Assembly: GCA_963576475.1 (NCBI GenBank)
Contig: OY754982.1
Span: forward strand, 646,909-710,908
Direction: 5' to 3'
Source: Molanna angustata
Taxonomy: Eukaryota; Arthropoda; Insecta; Trichoptera; Molannidae
Length of the DNA: 64,000 nt
The position numbers were made by a program, and so were the translations under genes. The notes under the pieces are model-generated. The model had not been told where the DNA came from, ran no database searches, and saw only the letters and a program-made list of their open reading frames with translations. Below, piece by piece: positions 1 to 11,084 of this stretch (its first letter is position 1; every line of letters begins with the position of its first letter).

Positions 1-345
1 TAACAATTTTTATAAAAATTGAATTTAGTTACGACATTGCTTCATAAAATTTGTATGGCAGTCGCCTATACACAATAATATATGTAAGAAGACTTAATAG
101 TTTGATACTTAAATCTCCAAACATACATACACACCATCATGCTGTTTTCATATTCCGGGTAGGAAAAGAGGACTGACCTCCATACTGTCCTATCTTGACA
201 TACATACCTACATGTGTTGTATAGAAAACAAAATATCCTAAAATATTCAATCATTTGGATTTATAAGTTTATAGTTTGATTCTTATTCTTCAACTATACA
301 TACTATCGCTATCGACAGTTGGATCTTATGTGTTACATGCAACTA
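1..345 (+). repeat. RepA dispersed repeat, 3' part
   Basis: This is the right-hand third of a repeat also present in the plus orientation at 11085-12138 and 27050-28112 and inverted at 22200-22785. The block from the AATTTTTATAAAAATTG motif to the GTTGGATC-TATGTGTTACATGC end is shared with the two plus copies. Read on the minus strand, its middle encodes a LINE-like C-terminal remnant (motif DRTVWRSVL), so the repeat end probably derives from a LINE tail. The window edge cuts the 5' part. Confidence 0.75.
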
Positions 346-750
346 GTATATAAAAAATACGCATATGATATTGTTACATATTATAGTAGGTACAGAGTAT
401 ACATATGTTTTGATATCTGTCTATGTATGTTGGAACTGAATTTCCTCTTTTAAACATTCTCGTTTCGTTTCATCGTAGACTGTTATTTCCTGTAGTATAC
501 TCTCTGTGTATACTCTATATTAAGTAGAGTGTACTACTACTTATATTTCACATTTCATTAATTTCGAGACTAATTGTGTTCTTTTTTTATCTGTTTCAGA
601 TGGACTGGCCAGTTCATTTTAATATCAAGTAAGTTCATATTTTGTTGTCTTCATAAAATGAGTTTTTAAGCTTCTTACAAATACACCATAACCTCCGCAT
701 TGAAAACTTTCGATAATTTTGAAACAATTCGTAGGTACCTATATAATACA
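346..750. other. Unassigned AT-rich DNA
   Basis: No coding signal, RNA gene or repeat ends were recognised. The stretch is AT-rich and lies between a RepA end and a RepB start. Confidence 0.5.
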
Positions 751-1283
751 AGTGGGTTGTGGCCAACGCTGAACTCCTCACTAACAAGTCATCCTATAAA
801 GTATTCAAATTTTGTGTGGAAAATTTTCATCATTTTCATGAAATTACTGTTAAATTATTTTTTATTTAAATATTTTATTATGAAAAATTGATAACTCTTA
901 ATGCCATTATTTGAAAATAAATATCTCAAATTTTAATTTTCCTGAGCTTGGGGTCACTTTGAAATATTTGACAGTTAAAAAAATTGAGAAGCACTATTCA
1001 GATATCCTTCAAAATCTAATGGGGTCTAAGTGAGTATTAGATATACAAATTTGCAAAATTTGTATAGAATCGAATGAGTACTTTAGTCTATAATCGATAA
1101 AGTAAAAATGAACACGCCGTACATAGCACACAGCACATAGCACACACACACAAATACATTGTGGTGAAACTTTCAGAATACAATCTCAGCATGATACTTG
1201 TTGATAATCTGCAATAAAAAATACCCTTAAAAATTGTGAAATCATAACTCCCCACTATATCCCCTTGGGTTAGTGAGGAGTAA
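751..1283 (-). repeat. RepB dispersed element, copy 1
   Basis: This is one of six copies of a ~530-560 bp element (others at 29617, 38432, 41464, 42691 and 46828). Shared landmarks are the outer GTGGGTTGTGGCCAACGCT block, an ACTCCTCACTAAC 13-mer near one end with its exact reverse complement GTTAGTGAGGAGT at the other, and an internal (CA)n run. No ORF is conserved, so it looks like a non-autonomous DNA element. Its superfamily is unknown. Confidence 0.8.
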
Positions 1284-2149
1284 AAAAAACGAATGGGTTG
1301 TGTTAAAGTGTGTTTAGGGGGAGAAAATTAAGGTTGAAAGTTTTTTTAGAATATACGAATATCTCGGAAAATTGACGTGATATGAACATGAGACTTGGTA
1401 TATCGATACTTCTATTATAATTAGTAATATGGTATTTCGCCATTTTTCCTTGTAATTTTCAAAAGGTATGAAAAAGGGCGTAAATTTTGGATTTTTTATG
1501 TTTTCATTTGATTGGAATTTCCGTAAAAATAAATAATGGTTTTAAAGTCTTAAATTCAATTTATGTTCTTTCGCAGTAGATTATGCATTTTCTTTAACAT
1601 GTTATGTATTTGAATTTATCTTTATTTGTTATATATATAACGTTTGACATTACGTGGTAGTATGAAAGTAAACAATCTATGGTTTGACGTAAAATATTTA
1701 TTTTATTAATTATGTATAAATTTAAGCTTTCAGTACTCCATCTCCATATAAATTCTATGTCAAATCTCAAACTCTTCCGTGTGCTCATTATGCTTATTAA
1801 TCGATCCGAATTTTCCGCTTCACTTATTAATATATTATATTATAGATCATAGATAGCTACAAGAGCATAGTGTCTGTTCCATAATAGAAGAAGTATCACT
1901 GAACACATAGATTCAATGTGGTGACAGTCGGAAGTTGTCTACGAGTCACAGTTTCCTGTTCTCCGTTTACTGACTTCACAGAATACCCATACAGAATGTT
2001 TGGTTTGGTCTACTTCATAATACATGTCCATGTCCTGATACAAACACAACACGACGGAAATGGAAACTGCTGCTAACGTTTCATTAGATTCATTATTCTA
2101 TTTTTCGACTATTGTTTCTCATTGGAAACGTCCTTTCATATTTATTTAT
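1284..2149. other. Unassigned AT-rich DNA
   Basis: This is AT-rich sequence without a recognisable gene. Just after the RepB end, a second ATGGGTTGTG-like motif recurs near 1293, suggesting that a flanking repeat continues here. Nothing else could be identified. Confidence 0.4.
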
Positions 2150-2345
2150 TCTTTTTCTACAGGGTGTGGGCCTTCTTCAACTTTGCCCACCTTTCTCTAT
2201 CCTGGACATCCCTGTATCACTTCTTTCCCGCGACTGTATCTATATCGTCACCCATCTTTTTTTGGGTTCGACCTAATCTTCCTTTCCCTTTTGGAACTCG
2301 TGGTGCCCATCTCTCATTTTCCAGTATTGTCACATAACCTCCCCG
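2150..2345 (-). pseudogene. LINE ORF2 C-terminal fragment
   Basis: The minus strand translates into a pattern typical of the C-terminal tail of CR1/RTE-like LINE ORF2 proteins: GRLGRTQKKMGDDID, then DREKWAKLKKAHTL. This corresponds to the family pattern of a basic GRP-like stretch, W/M-DD, then a DR..W motif. In-frame stops and the lack of upstream RT domain show it is a dead 5'-truncated insertion. The exact clade is uncertain. Confidence 0.6.
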
Positions 2346-3164
2346 CTGATCAAATTTATTTATTGATTATCAATTCGACATAAATAACATTGTACATTAC
2401 AATTACATACAAGACTGCGTGTATGTATGTGTGTCTGTGTTTCACTGTTAGGATGAGTCAAATTGTGATGACATAATGATCATTTCACTAGGAAATCCTA
2501 CGGCGAGGTGTTCATTTGTGAATGCGATAAATTGTTTTTTGGCGATAGGCGATTGGCGATCGTTGGTTAAATTCCATAATGATAGAATAAAGCAATAGTT
2601 TTTATCTCACTGTTTATTATTAAAGGTTAATGCTTTTGATAATAAATCAGTAATCTAATAGGTACTTTTTTGTTTTATCCTGTAAAAATTAGTTTTAATA
2701 AAACAAACAAATGTTATTATAGGACATATGCGTTATTGATCGCTTATGAAATGATAGCTTAGAGTCATATAAAATGTAATTGATCAAAAGCCAGTGACTG
2801 TCAGATTTACATTCATCATAGTATAAAGGCCGACTTTTTTCTGTAAAAGGACACAACAGCTGGTAACATCGATCAGATAATATAAACTCTGAGTAGTGAT
2901 GGTTTTCGGAGATAACTACCATCAAACTGTTAAAAAATGATATTTTAACACGTCAGTTATAGTATGAAGTATATTTTATTTTATATTTACTACGGAAGAC
3001 TATAAGAAATCACGTCTTTCATTTGCAGATACTTTGGTCTGTTGACACACCCCGACAGACACCTTTAAAGAGACAAAAATTTATTTTAATTTAAAAGGTG
3101 TTATTAGGGAGTTTTTACCAACAAAAGTGTCTGTTAACAGAAGACGGTAAAAAGCGGTACAACC
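2346..3164. other. Unassigned DNA with LINE-tail-like start
   Basis: A TTTATTTATT-containing stretch near 2355 resembles the inverted A-rich tail of the adjacent minus-strand LINE. The remainder has no recognisable feature. Confidence 0.4.
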
Positions 3165-3310
3165 CAAACCGAGCCTTGGTCCACTTCAACTTCTACCTCC
3201 AACTATTTCTTTCCTCTGATGCCGTTCTCCAGTGAAGAACTTGCATAAGCTGTGCCGCATCTCTCCTTGTGTCGTCATCCCACTCTGCGTCTTTAGAGTA
3301 TTTTATCGTA
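3165..3310 (-). pseudogene. Possible LINE C-terminal fragment
   Basis: Minus-strand reading gives a W-DDD-RRDAA start and an ASEERNSWR centre, close to the DD...A.DR..W layout of LINE C-terminal tails. One stop lies inside. The match is short and could be chance. The following ~600 bases (to 3914) hold no other recognisable feature. Confidence 0.35.
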
Positions 3311-3914
3311 GTTAATAATTTACTGTTAGAAAAAGGTATAAAAAAATAATGAGACCTTCATCTGCCAGTTTACTTCCACCGGCTGGTCTCAGACACAGAC
3401 ACGGGTAGGTGCCTCCTGGAACAATTGAAAATTGCAGCGGCTAATTTTCTCTCTTGAAGCGTCTTTGTCATTTTATTTTTGTAGCAAATGGGTTTGACTT
3501 GGTTGTGACCAAAGCTAAATTCTCCTACCAAAATATTGTATGTTATTGCAACAAGAATTGCTCTTAGAACAGTGCTTTAACTTTTTTCTATGATTATTGT
3601 TATCATCGCTATGAGCCTGGTAATCAAAAATACAACAGGCAACAATAACATGTCACATGGTTCAGCTATGAGGTTCACCACCCATTCTAAATGTAGTGCC
3701 TTTTAAGGTGAGACGAGACTGATGTGTGAGTATACGCATGTGTCTTACTTCTACTCATTTATATTACTTTATAAAAATATGCACACACGTGCGGGTATGA
3801 AAAGAATGGAAGAAATATTTTAACTGGTTGGAAGAAATTGCAATTTGACAAAAAAATCAACAATTATTCTTCTTCTTCTCTATGTGTCTTGTCATGTCCC
3901 CCTTACGTTGACGA

Positions 3915-4142
3915 TCACTCGGGAGAAACTTTCCTGTCCTGAGCGGTGCGGAACAAGTCCTCCACACGCCTCACTCCGGTCCACTCCCGAATGTTACGGA
4001 GCCAGGATAGCTGCTTCCTGCCGACCCCTCTACTGCCCTCAATCTTCCGTTTTATGATCAACTGTAAGAACGAGTATTTTTCGCCTCTCATTATGTGACC
4101 AAAATATGAAGTCTTACGAAGCTTGACTGTCGTGAACAACAA
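3915..4142 (-). pseudogene. LINE ORF2 C-terminal fragment
   Basis: A 75-residue minus-strand frame reads FGHIMRGEKYSFLQLIIKRK, then IEGSRGVGRKQLSWLRNIREW. The order F/L-GH-MR, K-EG-RG-GR and SWLRN-REW is characteristic of the extreme C-terminus of many insect and other invertebrate LINE reverse transcriptases. No RT core lies upstream, so this is a 5'-truncated copy. It is flanked by AT-rich unassigned DNA. Confidence 0.7.
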
Positions 4143-4424
4143 TTAGTGTTTCTTATTAAAACTTTTTACATTGATTTTACAACCTTCATAATTTAAAATA
4201 AATAGTATAGGCCGGCCACGCTTGACTTTAGTATGACGTCATCAAAAAACTATGCGACCCGTCGTAAGTCGTATGTTTGTACATGTAATTTGGATGCCAA
4301 TACGGTGACCATCATTTTGTTTACAATGGACCCAATTTTTTTATTTAACTTTGATCATCTTTCCATTTTCACTTATTACATCATTTATGACAATAAAGAA
4401 TGTAATTATTAATTCTTACCTTAC

Positions 4425-4690
4425 TTAACATGTCTGCGTAAGGGCAGCTATAAGGAATTGGGTCCATTCTACGCTTCCGAAGTAGTGCACTACGTAGCCT
4501 TTGGGAAGGTTTGCAATCTGATAAATTAATAATATATTTTTTCGATCTTATAATAAGAGAAGGTGAAACACAGAATTCGGTCAAGATTGTTCTATAGTAG
4601 GGCTGCTGTGTTAATGGAGGAGTCCGAGAAGCAACTGGTTCGAGTATGTTGAAGGTTTACTGTGATTTGATGTTGCAACTGAGGACTTTA
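4425..4690 (-). pseudogene. LINE family K 3' end, copy 1
   Basis: It matches the 3' portion of the better-preserved copy at 52690-53290 (minus). Shared pieces are the GGGTCCATT-TAC block, the CACTACGTAGC-TTGGGA-GG-TTGCAATCT block, and the CAGAATTCGG and GGCTGCTGT-TTAAT-GAG blocks. The same family occurs at 5555-5720 (plus) and 28118-28290 (minus). This copy is coding-dead. Confidence 0.7.
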
Positions 4691-5388
4691 CACAATATAA
4701 ACAATTTTTCAAAAGTAAAACAGGTCATGTTAAACACATCATATTTAATAAATAATAAAATATCAATGACAAATAAATGGTTGTGGTGTGTATGAAACAA
4801 ATTTCATACATTCTATTTGTTAAAATAATGTTTTTGTTGTTTAAAAATACGCACTAGGACAAATTGTCACCCTATAGACGAAGATTTGAAATATTTCTTT
4901 AAAACGTCATTCACATTCACAAACGTCACGTGGTATCTTCGAAATAAGTGTATGATTTATAAAAGACGTACGTTTTAACATTTTATATGGGAGTTTGGTT
5001 TTTTCACTGCGACTTACTTTCATCTTCCGTCTTTGTTTTTTTATATACAGAGAATAAGAAATAGATACATTAAAAGCAGAAGTATTTTTGTTCGATCGAC
5101 ATATTTTTGCGATGAGTCATACCAAAGTCAAGATTGGCCAGCCTATATTTAACAAGTTAGAAATTTTAAATTTTGTTCTGAGAATTTTTTTTTTATAAAC
5201 GGCGGCGCTGGCCGATTTACCAATGATATTAATAACAATTAAGCACTACAAATAATAACACTCAATTATTATTATTACCATTATACACTTCCTCAAAAGA
5301 ATTAGCAGATCAATGCCAATTCTTGTAAAATAAGATCAATGCAAAGTTAAATAAGTTTATTTTCATCAGTTTTTCTTTTGCTATCTAT

Positions 5389-5545
5389 GGGCCGGTATTT
5401 CAGTCGGCCCTTAAGTAACTCAAGTTTAACAAAAATATTGCGTATTTCAATACCTAATCTTCCCTTAAATACGTCACTAAACGACAAATATTTAACTCAA
5501 CGTTTCTGGCGGATCGCGTGTCATAATCTTGAGTTAAGTATTTAT
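5389..5545 (-). mobile_element. Partial GGGCCGG-ended MITE
   Basis: It begins GGGCCGGTATTTCAGT and matches, in reverse, the right end of the complete element at 23727-24312: the AACTCAAGTTT, CCTAATCTTCCCT-AAATACG and CAACGTTTCTGGC blocks are all shared in order. The other terminus is missing, and a family K LINE tail begins a few bases later. Confidence 0.7.
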
Positions 5546-5554
5546 TCTAGTCTT

Positions 5555-5720
5555 CTTCGCCAGGTTTGCAAAGATTGCAAACCCCTCCCAACGCTACGTA
5601 GTGCGCTTCTTTGGTAGAGTAAAATGGACCCAAATCCTAATAACTGATGTGCCCTACGTAGACATGTTAAAAAAAAATTGGGAAGAATTCACCCATCCAG
5701 ATACTTAACATAACAAATTA
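5555..5720 (+). pseudogene. LINE family K 3' end, copy 2
   Basis: Plus-strand translation gives the family C-terminus LQTPPNAT, RFFGRVKWTQILI, then VPYVDMLKKN. The same peptide is read from 52690-53290 on the minus strand. The AT-rich sequence up to about 5905 may be its 3' UTR and tail, ending in an AATAAATAAAA-type run. Confidence 0.7.
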
Positions 5721-5905
5721 TTTACTGTTTTTAAATTTTATTCTATTTTATTATTTTTATTTTTTTTAATTTTTATACCAATATGTTTCATATAGTTTGT
5801 ATTATTTTATTGTTCTTTTTAAATATTTTTTTATGATTTTATTACACATGCTTTTTTTTGTAACTCATAAGAGTGTTGATCTCGTAAATAAATAAAATCG
5901 TAACT

Positions 5906-6299
5906 CCACTTTTCCACCGTAGTGTAGGAAAATCTCGGGTTAAAATCAGATATCCAGTGAAAAGAGAAAACCATTAGGAGAGCAGAAGATGTCATGCGTC
6001 ATGTTATGTAGTTGTACTGAGGAAGTCATGTAAGTACTGCAGGATAGGCACACCACGAAAGTATTAGGAGCTCAGAGTGAAGATAGAGGTAGACTAGACA
6101 TGTATGTATGTAGGTTATGTTATTGGCAAGACAATGGAAGGCAGACAGGGCCGCAGCAAGAGAAGAGAGTTATTACGGCAGTGCTTAGAGTGACATCCTC
6201 TTAAAATGGTGAGGAAAGAAATCAACTTCTACGCTACATACTATGCACGTCTACTCAGACTCGCAACTTGATGAATGTCTGTAAAAATTAAATACATTT
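5906..6299. other. Unassigned DNA
   Basis: Mixed-composition sequence. Plus-strand motifs around 6060-6200 vaguely resemble a LINE C-terminal tail (purine-rich GACAATGGAAGGCAGACAGG) but contain stops. I see nothing firm. Confidence 0.35.
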
Positions 6300-6715
6300 T
6301 GTAATGTTATGTTGTACCAATTGTGTTGCTTCTCGGCCAACTAACAGGTACATACAATGTTTCCAACTGTGCCACGGCGGTCGTCGTTTGACTTCTGTGT
6401 GGACGTCCGAGGTTCGATCCCCAACAGGAGAGAATTTTATTTAAATTTGTTTCTAACGAAAATATTGCTTCTCTGCGCGGAAAACACTGGTAATTTGCAA
6501 GAAATTGCCATATGGGAATAAACTCGCCACTTGCGCGGGATGCATTGTTATTACTATTTCAAATGTTAATTTAACACGCACCCAATAAGAAGCAAGTTCT
6601 CACAATCTTTGACTTGTTCTATTTATCGTCTCACAGATCCAGAATGAAAACAATTAAAAATGTATCTGCTCCGGAAATCGAACCTGTGACCTTTGGCTCA
6701 GGAGTCGGGTAATAA
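6300..6715 (-). mobile_element. SINE1 copy split by a SINE2 insertion
   Basis: The minus-strand SINE1 body (CTTCTC-GCCAACTAACAGGTAC block at about 6330 and TTAATTTAACACGCACC to CGTCTCACAGATCCAGA at 6565-6650) is interrupted by about 200 bp of SINE2 (6358-6555, plus). SINE1 ends with a tRNA-like B box read on minus as GGTTCGATTTCC (about 6670-6682). SINE2 has the B box GGTTCGATCCC at about 6411 and body landmarks AAATTGCCATATGG and CTCGCCACTTGCG. The first 19 bases of SINE2 (CCAACTGTGCCACGGCGGT) are in the opposite orientation to its body, so the head is inverted or two copies lie head to head. Confidence 0.7.
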
Positions 6716-6717
6716 TA

Positions 6718-7190
6718 ATAATAATAAAAGACTTTTATTGCGTTAAACAACGTGGCGGACTTATTGCCCGCAGGCAATCTCTACCAGTCAACCACCATGG
6801 TAAATACAATCAGTTACAGGTTAAGAATATCATTATCAGTTAAAAATACAAATAGAAAAAAAAAATAAATAAATAAATCATAAATTAAAAATACAAAATA
6901 AATATAAAAAACAAAAAATAATATATGTATAAATAAGAACAAAAATAAGAATAAAAAATACATCAGATAGATACACTATGTTTATTGGATGGAGGATATG
7001 AGAGGAGAAAGGAAGAGGGATAAAGGGAAAAAGACGTTAATTTGTGTTTATGTGGATAGAAAGTGTGACTTCAGACGCTTTTTGAATGCTATTAAATTAG
7101 TGGCATCTCTGATACTCTCCGGCTGCTGGATATATTCCACATCCGAGCTGCATGAACTGTGAACTGTGGTAGTACTCGATCTTAAGGATT
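6718..7190 (-). pseudogene. Jockey-like LINE 3' end with (TAA)n tail
   Basis: On the minus strand the fragment reads a degraded C-terminal A-R-WN...SFKK-LKSHF type tail (about 7060-7180). It is followed by an A-rich UTR, then the block ACCATGGTGGTTGACTGG, GAGATTGCCTGCGGGC and AATAAAAGTC, and finally a (TTA)n run at the element's 3' end (6712-6728 on plus as AATAAT repeats). The AATAAA looks like its polyadenylation signal. The element is 5'-truncated. Confidence 0.65.
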
Positions 7191-7339
7191 TTTAATAAAA
7201 TAAATATACTTATTTATTGATCCACATATATATTCTGACAAAATTATCGTCCTGAAAAGAAAATACTTATTATAGGTATATTGTAGGTATATGTGAAGCA
7301 AAACTCAGAAGATTTAGCAAAAAAAAATTTTTTTAGACT

Positions 7340-7500
7340 AATTTTATATCTAAATAGAGACGAAGCTGTAGTTTTACAGGAAAATCGGGAAATCAAGGCA
7401 CTTAAGGGCTTACGACTTTTTATCGGATGATTTACGTGATCACTTTATGCGCTTGCGCAACGTTCACCAACTATGCATTTTTATTGAGTTTCCTATCATT
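7340..7500. repeat. RepC dispersed repeat, copy 1
   Basis: It shares CGTGATCACTTTATGCGCTT, GCGCAACGTTCA and the flanking GAGACGAAG start and TTATTGAGTT end with 51780-51930. Function and class are unknown. Confidence 0.6.
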
Positions 7501-7609
7501 CCAATTTTCAAATGTTTCTTCGACGAAGAAACATACATTCAGTAATTAGTTTCAGAATTATTGAATTATTTTTTAGGTGTGACTAGACTAATATATGGAA
7601 ATATACGTA

Positions 7610-7705
7610 TACCTATGTGTCGTGCTTCCTTTTATAAAGTGTTGCATTCCCGCACACCTGTCTCTGGTTACCGCATATTGTAGGATGTGGCGTGATGATA
7701 TAATG
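7610..7705 (+). repeat. RepD dispersed repeat, copy 1
   Basis: Its landmarks CGCACACCTGTC-CTGGTTA, CCGCATATTGT and GGCGTGATG recur at 51398-51510 (plus) and, inverted, at about 10100-10195. This short block may be the 3' UTR of a LINE. The stretch to 8400 has no other recognisable feature apart from a GC-richer region at 7725-7860. Confidence 0.55.
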
Positions 7706-8399
7706 TATGTATGTAAATATAGTAGTGGCGCGTCCAAGTAGACGTCCTCGACGGAATGATGTACCAAGTCCTAATGGGTGTCCCGTCCCCTCCTCTCTAC
7801 CGCCGTCGCTCCTGAATTTAGTGCTGTACTCTATATAGGTAGTCTCACACGCGCCCATTACAACACTTATTTCTGTCAGGACCAGAACTGTTTGCTGTAT
7901 GTACCCACTTACCAACATAACTAATGTATAGAGAACCTTACTGCGCCTTGCAGTCCTTAAAAAAATAGTTCTATAACAATATATTAATGTGGCAAAATAT
8001 AAAATTTGTAAGGATCCGGGGTATCCTGATCAATTGAGTTTTTCGTTAGTTTGAATTTCATGTAAAGAATATATCCGTATCTGTAAATCTCTAAACTCAA
8101 ATCTGAATTTTTGTTCTAAACATGTACCTACTGTGAAATTGGCCAATTATTAGATTTTTTTTTGTATTCTTTTAAAATAAATGTCCACCCGACATTTTTT
8201 TTATATGAAATGTTGTGTCATGTAACTTATCATTATAATATATATTTTCTTGTTATAACTCGGTGTTTATACTCCTTTCTTCTTACCCTGTTACTGATCC
8301 GACAAGAATTATTTACTTTGTAAAGTAGTCACTTGATGTTTAATTGTACTTTTGTTTATATTAGGTATGTACAAAAAGATAAATAAATAAATAATATTC

Positions 8400-9122
8400 G
8401 GGCCTGTTCTTCCCCCACCACCACCCGTTCTGCTTATGGGGACTAAAAACGGCCCCTTGCAAAACTCTGAAAGAACACATAAGAACGTAAGAAGAGTCCG
8501 GAGAACTCTAAAACCTTGCAGACACTGCACTTAGAGTGCCAAAGAGAGCATATTATAAGGTAGCAGTAGGTTCGTCGTGCACTGAAACTGAAGATATTAG
8601 TTCACCGTATTTTTGACAAAAAGTCTTGAATGCTCTGAAGTTGCTCTTCGTGGCTACAAGGTCCGCATGTCCAATGTGGCCAAAGGAATTCCCTCGAACA
8701 TCGTTGTAGAGTTTTCGTTGGAATGTTGACACGGAGAAGTTAGTGCATTCCCATAGGATATGCTCAGAAGTCTGATCAGAGTTACCACAAAGCTGACATG
8801 AGGAGGAATCGGATAAGTGAAAACGAAAAAGGTAACTTTTGAAACTGCCGTGTCCAGTTAGGAATTGCGTTGTCCAATAATCAGGAATAATCCAAGATGA
8901 TGAAATACGGGTCCTCACATCAGGAAGAAATAAGAATGTCAGTCTGCCCACGGAAGAAGACGACCAGCGATTTTGCCAAGCGTCTAGAGGTGAATTTTGA
9001 GTTAAGTTTTCAATCACTCCACGAAAGGTGGGTAAATTCACGGGTGTGAGAGATAATATTCGGGCCTGGAAAAACTGCTCCATAATGCCCGAAATAGAGA
9101 AGCTTATATCATAGAGTACCAA
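8400..9122 (-). pseudogene. R1-clade LINE ORF2 C-terminus
   Basis: A 189-codon open frame on the minus strand (8553-9122) is the C-terminal region of an R1-clade LINE ORF2. It has a W-RW-SS..GR segment, T-FLTGHGSF, then a CCHC-type knuckle CQLCG...SEHILWEC (Cys-x2-Cys, His, Cys). That knuckle follows the reverse transcriptase domain in R1/TRAS/SART-type elements and is thought to bind nucleic acid. The RT and endonuclease domains are absent, so this is a 5'-truncated copy. Sequence to about 8400 is the probable 3' UTR. The open frame suggests a fairly recent insertion. Confidence 0.75.
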
Positions 9123-9194
9123 CTCTTTAAAATCTTGATGTATTGCAAATAGTATTCAGTTGATATACATATGGAGCTGACAAAATATGTTACA

Positions 9195-9510
9195 CAACAC
9201 CTCTTCTTAACGAACTACACTGGTTGAAATTTCCAAATGATAAGGGGTATGTCTGATGGTGTTTAAAGCTCCGAACGACTTGGCTCCAGACTACATTCAA
9301 GAACTGCGTCAAAACAATGTTCCATCAGGAAGACAAATTACATTGAGATCATTTGGATCACAGTGGACCAATACTTTAAAATAAGGCTGCGTACTTCGAC
9401 CACGGATTCAGTGCGAAAGGGCCTTTAAAGTGGAATAAATCGCTCCTTGACATACGTGGAGCTCAGATCATTGACACCTTTGATAGACTTCCTAAGACTT
9501 TGTAGACAAA
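9195..9510 (+). pseudogene. CR1/L2-like LINE C-terminal fragment
   Basis: Three plus-strand frames together show the familiar C-terminal layout of CR1/L2 ORF2: NELHWLKFP, then APDYIQELRQN, ITLRSFGSQ, and KGPLKWNKSLLDIRGAQI. Two frame changes separate the pieces. The WN-SL-DIR and K-L motifs are typical of the end of this family. No RT core lies upstream. Confidence 0.65.
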
Positions 9511-10099
9511 TAAGCTATTTCGTCCTTGAAGTAATCTCGTCTCACTAAACGGCACCTCGAGATGAAGGATTCGAACAAGAAGAAAAGACAAAATACGCTG
9601 GTGAAGAAGGTTAGTAAGCAAGTAAGGTAGATATATATACATACGTATATGGGTAGGCAGGGAGAAATAGGACGACAATTAAAACGATAAATCCGTAAAA
9701 GGGGAAAGTTCCAGGTCTGGATTCCCTCACGTCCCGCGGGATACTGAGGGGGAAGTTTGGAGGAGGGGAAGTGCACCAGAACTGACTCCTCTCGCGCGAC
9801 ACGAAATTAACGTCATAAAATAAAAAATAAAAACGCGTGCGTACATTTGCGAGCGAAACTTTACAGAGCGTCAAGTTAAGTTATGTTACTTCCTACCATC
9901 ACCCCCAGCCCAGTCACCAAACTTTTGTAAATACTCTCACGCGTAAATGTTTAAATGTTTCCAATTGAATTTTACAAAGTGCCATTAACGTTTTGAAACA
10001 AATCCAAATTTAGTAGACGCCATGATAGTACCCACATATCAACCTGACAAAACCCACTAACGCAACAATAGATATATGTAAATCTTTTCACGCAATAGC
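9511..10099. other. Unassigned DNA, locally GC-richer
   Basis: No gene or repeat was recognised. A GC-rich patch lies at 9700-9800 and again at about 9890-9920. Overlapping minus-strand frames here have no domain I recognise. Confidence 0.4.
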
Positions 10100-10195
10100 T
10101 ATAATTGTTACATACATACCATCACGCCATATATCACAATGTGGGGTTACCAGCGAGGGGTGTGCGGTTGTTTATTACCATATAAAAGTAAGTTG
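10100..10195 (-). repeat. RepD dispersed repeat, copy 2
   Basis: This is the inverted copy of the block at 7610-7705 and 51398-51510: CATCACGCCATA, CACAATGTGGGGTTACC and GTGTGCGG read as their reverse complements. Confidence 0.55.
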
Positions 10196-10424
10196 TAACA
10201 AAAGGAAAAATAAACAAGAGTGAAATAAAAAATAAAAATTATTTAATTCGTACATTAATATTTTTTTTACAACCTGCAAGATTTACTAACTTGAATTATC
10301 CCTGAAAACGTTCTTTGTATATAAAAAAAAGAAATATTTTCGAGATATTTCTTCAAACCAAGCAATGTTTTTCAGTCTCAAGAAGTTTCAGTTTCAAGTT
10401 CAGAAGCAAGATTTGCGTTAGAAA

Positions 10425-10570
10425 TTATTTTTAATCAATTTCTCCTCTGCTGGGAATCTAACCAGGTCAGGTCCCGCCGGCGCGGCGTCGGCTGGTACAT
10501 TGACATAGACATCTGTGTCTTGAGCCGACTGGAACAGCTCCTCCGCTCTTTCGACTACTGCTCTCAGTTT
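10425..10570 (-). mobile_element. SINE2 partial copy with GC-rich flank
   Basis: AATTTCTCCTCTGCTGGGAA matches the SINE2 copy at 22905-22925 in the same (minus) orientation. The adjoining 10470-10568 is unusually GC-rich, and its minus strand is open for 50-odd codons (VVERAEELFQSAQDTDV, acidic), without a convincing start or splice site. It may be the diverged SINE head or a stray exon. I cannot decide. Confidence 0.4.
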
Positions 10571-11084
10571 TTCTTATCGTTATCTTATTATTTTTTTTTC
10601 TTTCTAAATTCACAGAATATATTACATAACATTGCGTACATAATCCTTTTAATGTAAATGCATTTCAATTACGAATTTACATATGAAATGTTAGATATTT
10701 AATTCTTGGTACAAAAAGAAAGTATTTACAAATAAAAAAACACAATATTGATTGAGGATATAACAACAAATTAATTAAACAACAAAGTGAGCGAGGTGAA
10801 AAATTAAATACAATTATTATATAGTAAACAAATCATAATATTTATTTTATTTTATTTGCGTTAAATTTGGACAAAATACATCGTTAAGGCATAAACAATA
10901 CAATAATGACATCAGGTATTAAAGCCTATTACATTTTGTCTTTGTGATTTATGAAAAAAAAATATTACAAGTTTACCAACAGTTTAAAACATAAGACTAT
11001 GTAAATAATCTAAAACGTAGGTACACTTAATACGTAAGTACAACACCGTCATGGTTTCCTATACTAAGCTGGCATTGATTTTCT
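10571..11084. other. Unassigned DNA with LINE-tail-like run
   Basis: TATTTATTTTATTTTATTTG at about 10840 resembles the inverted A-rich tail of a minus-strand LINE. Nothing else is recognisable. Confidence 0.4.

Noticed and set aside
10423..10568. Possible acidic protein exon on the minus strand
   Set aside because: Open for 50-odd codons but runs into SINE2 sequence, with a poor acceptor and no homolog I recognise.
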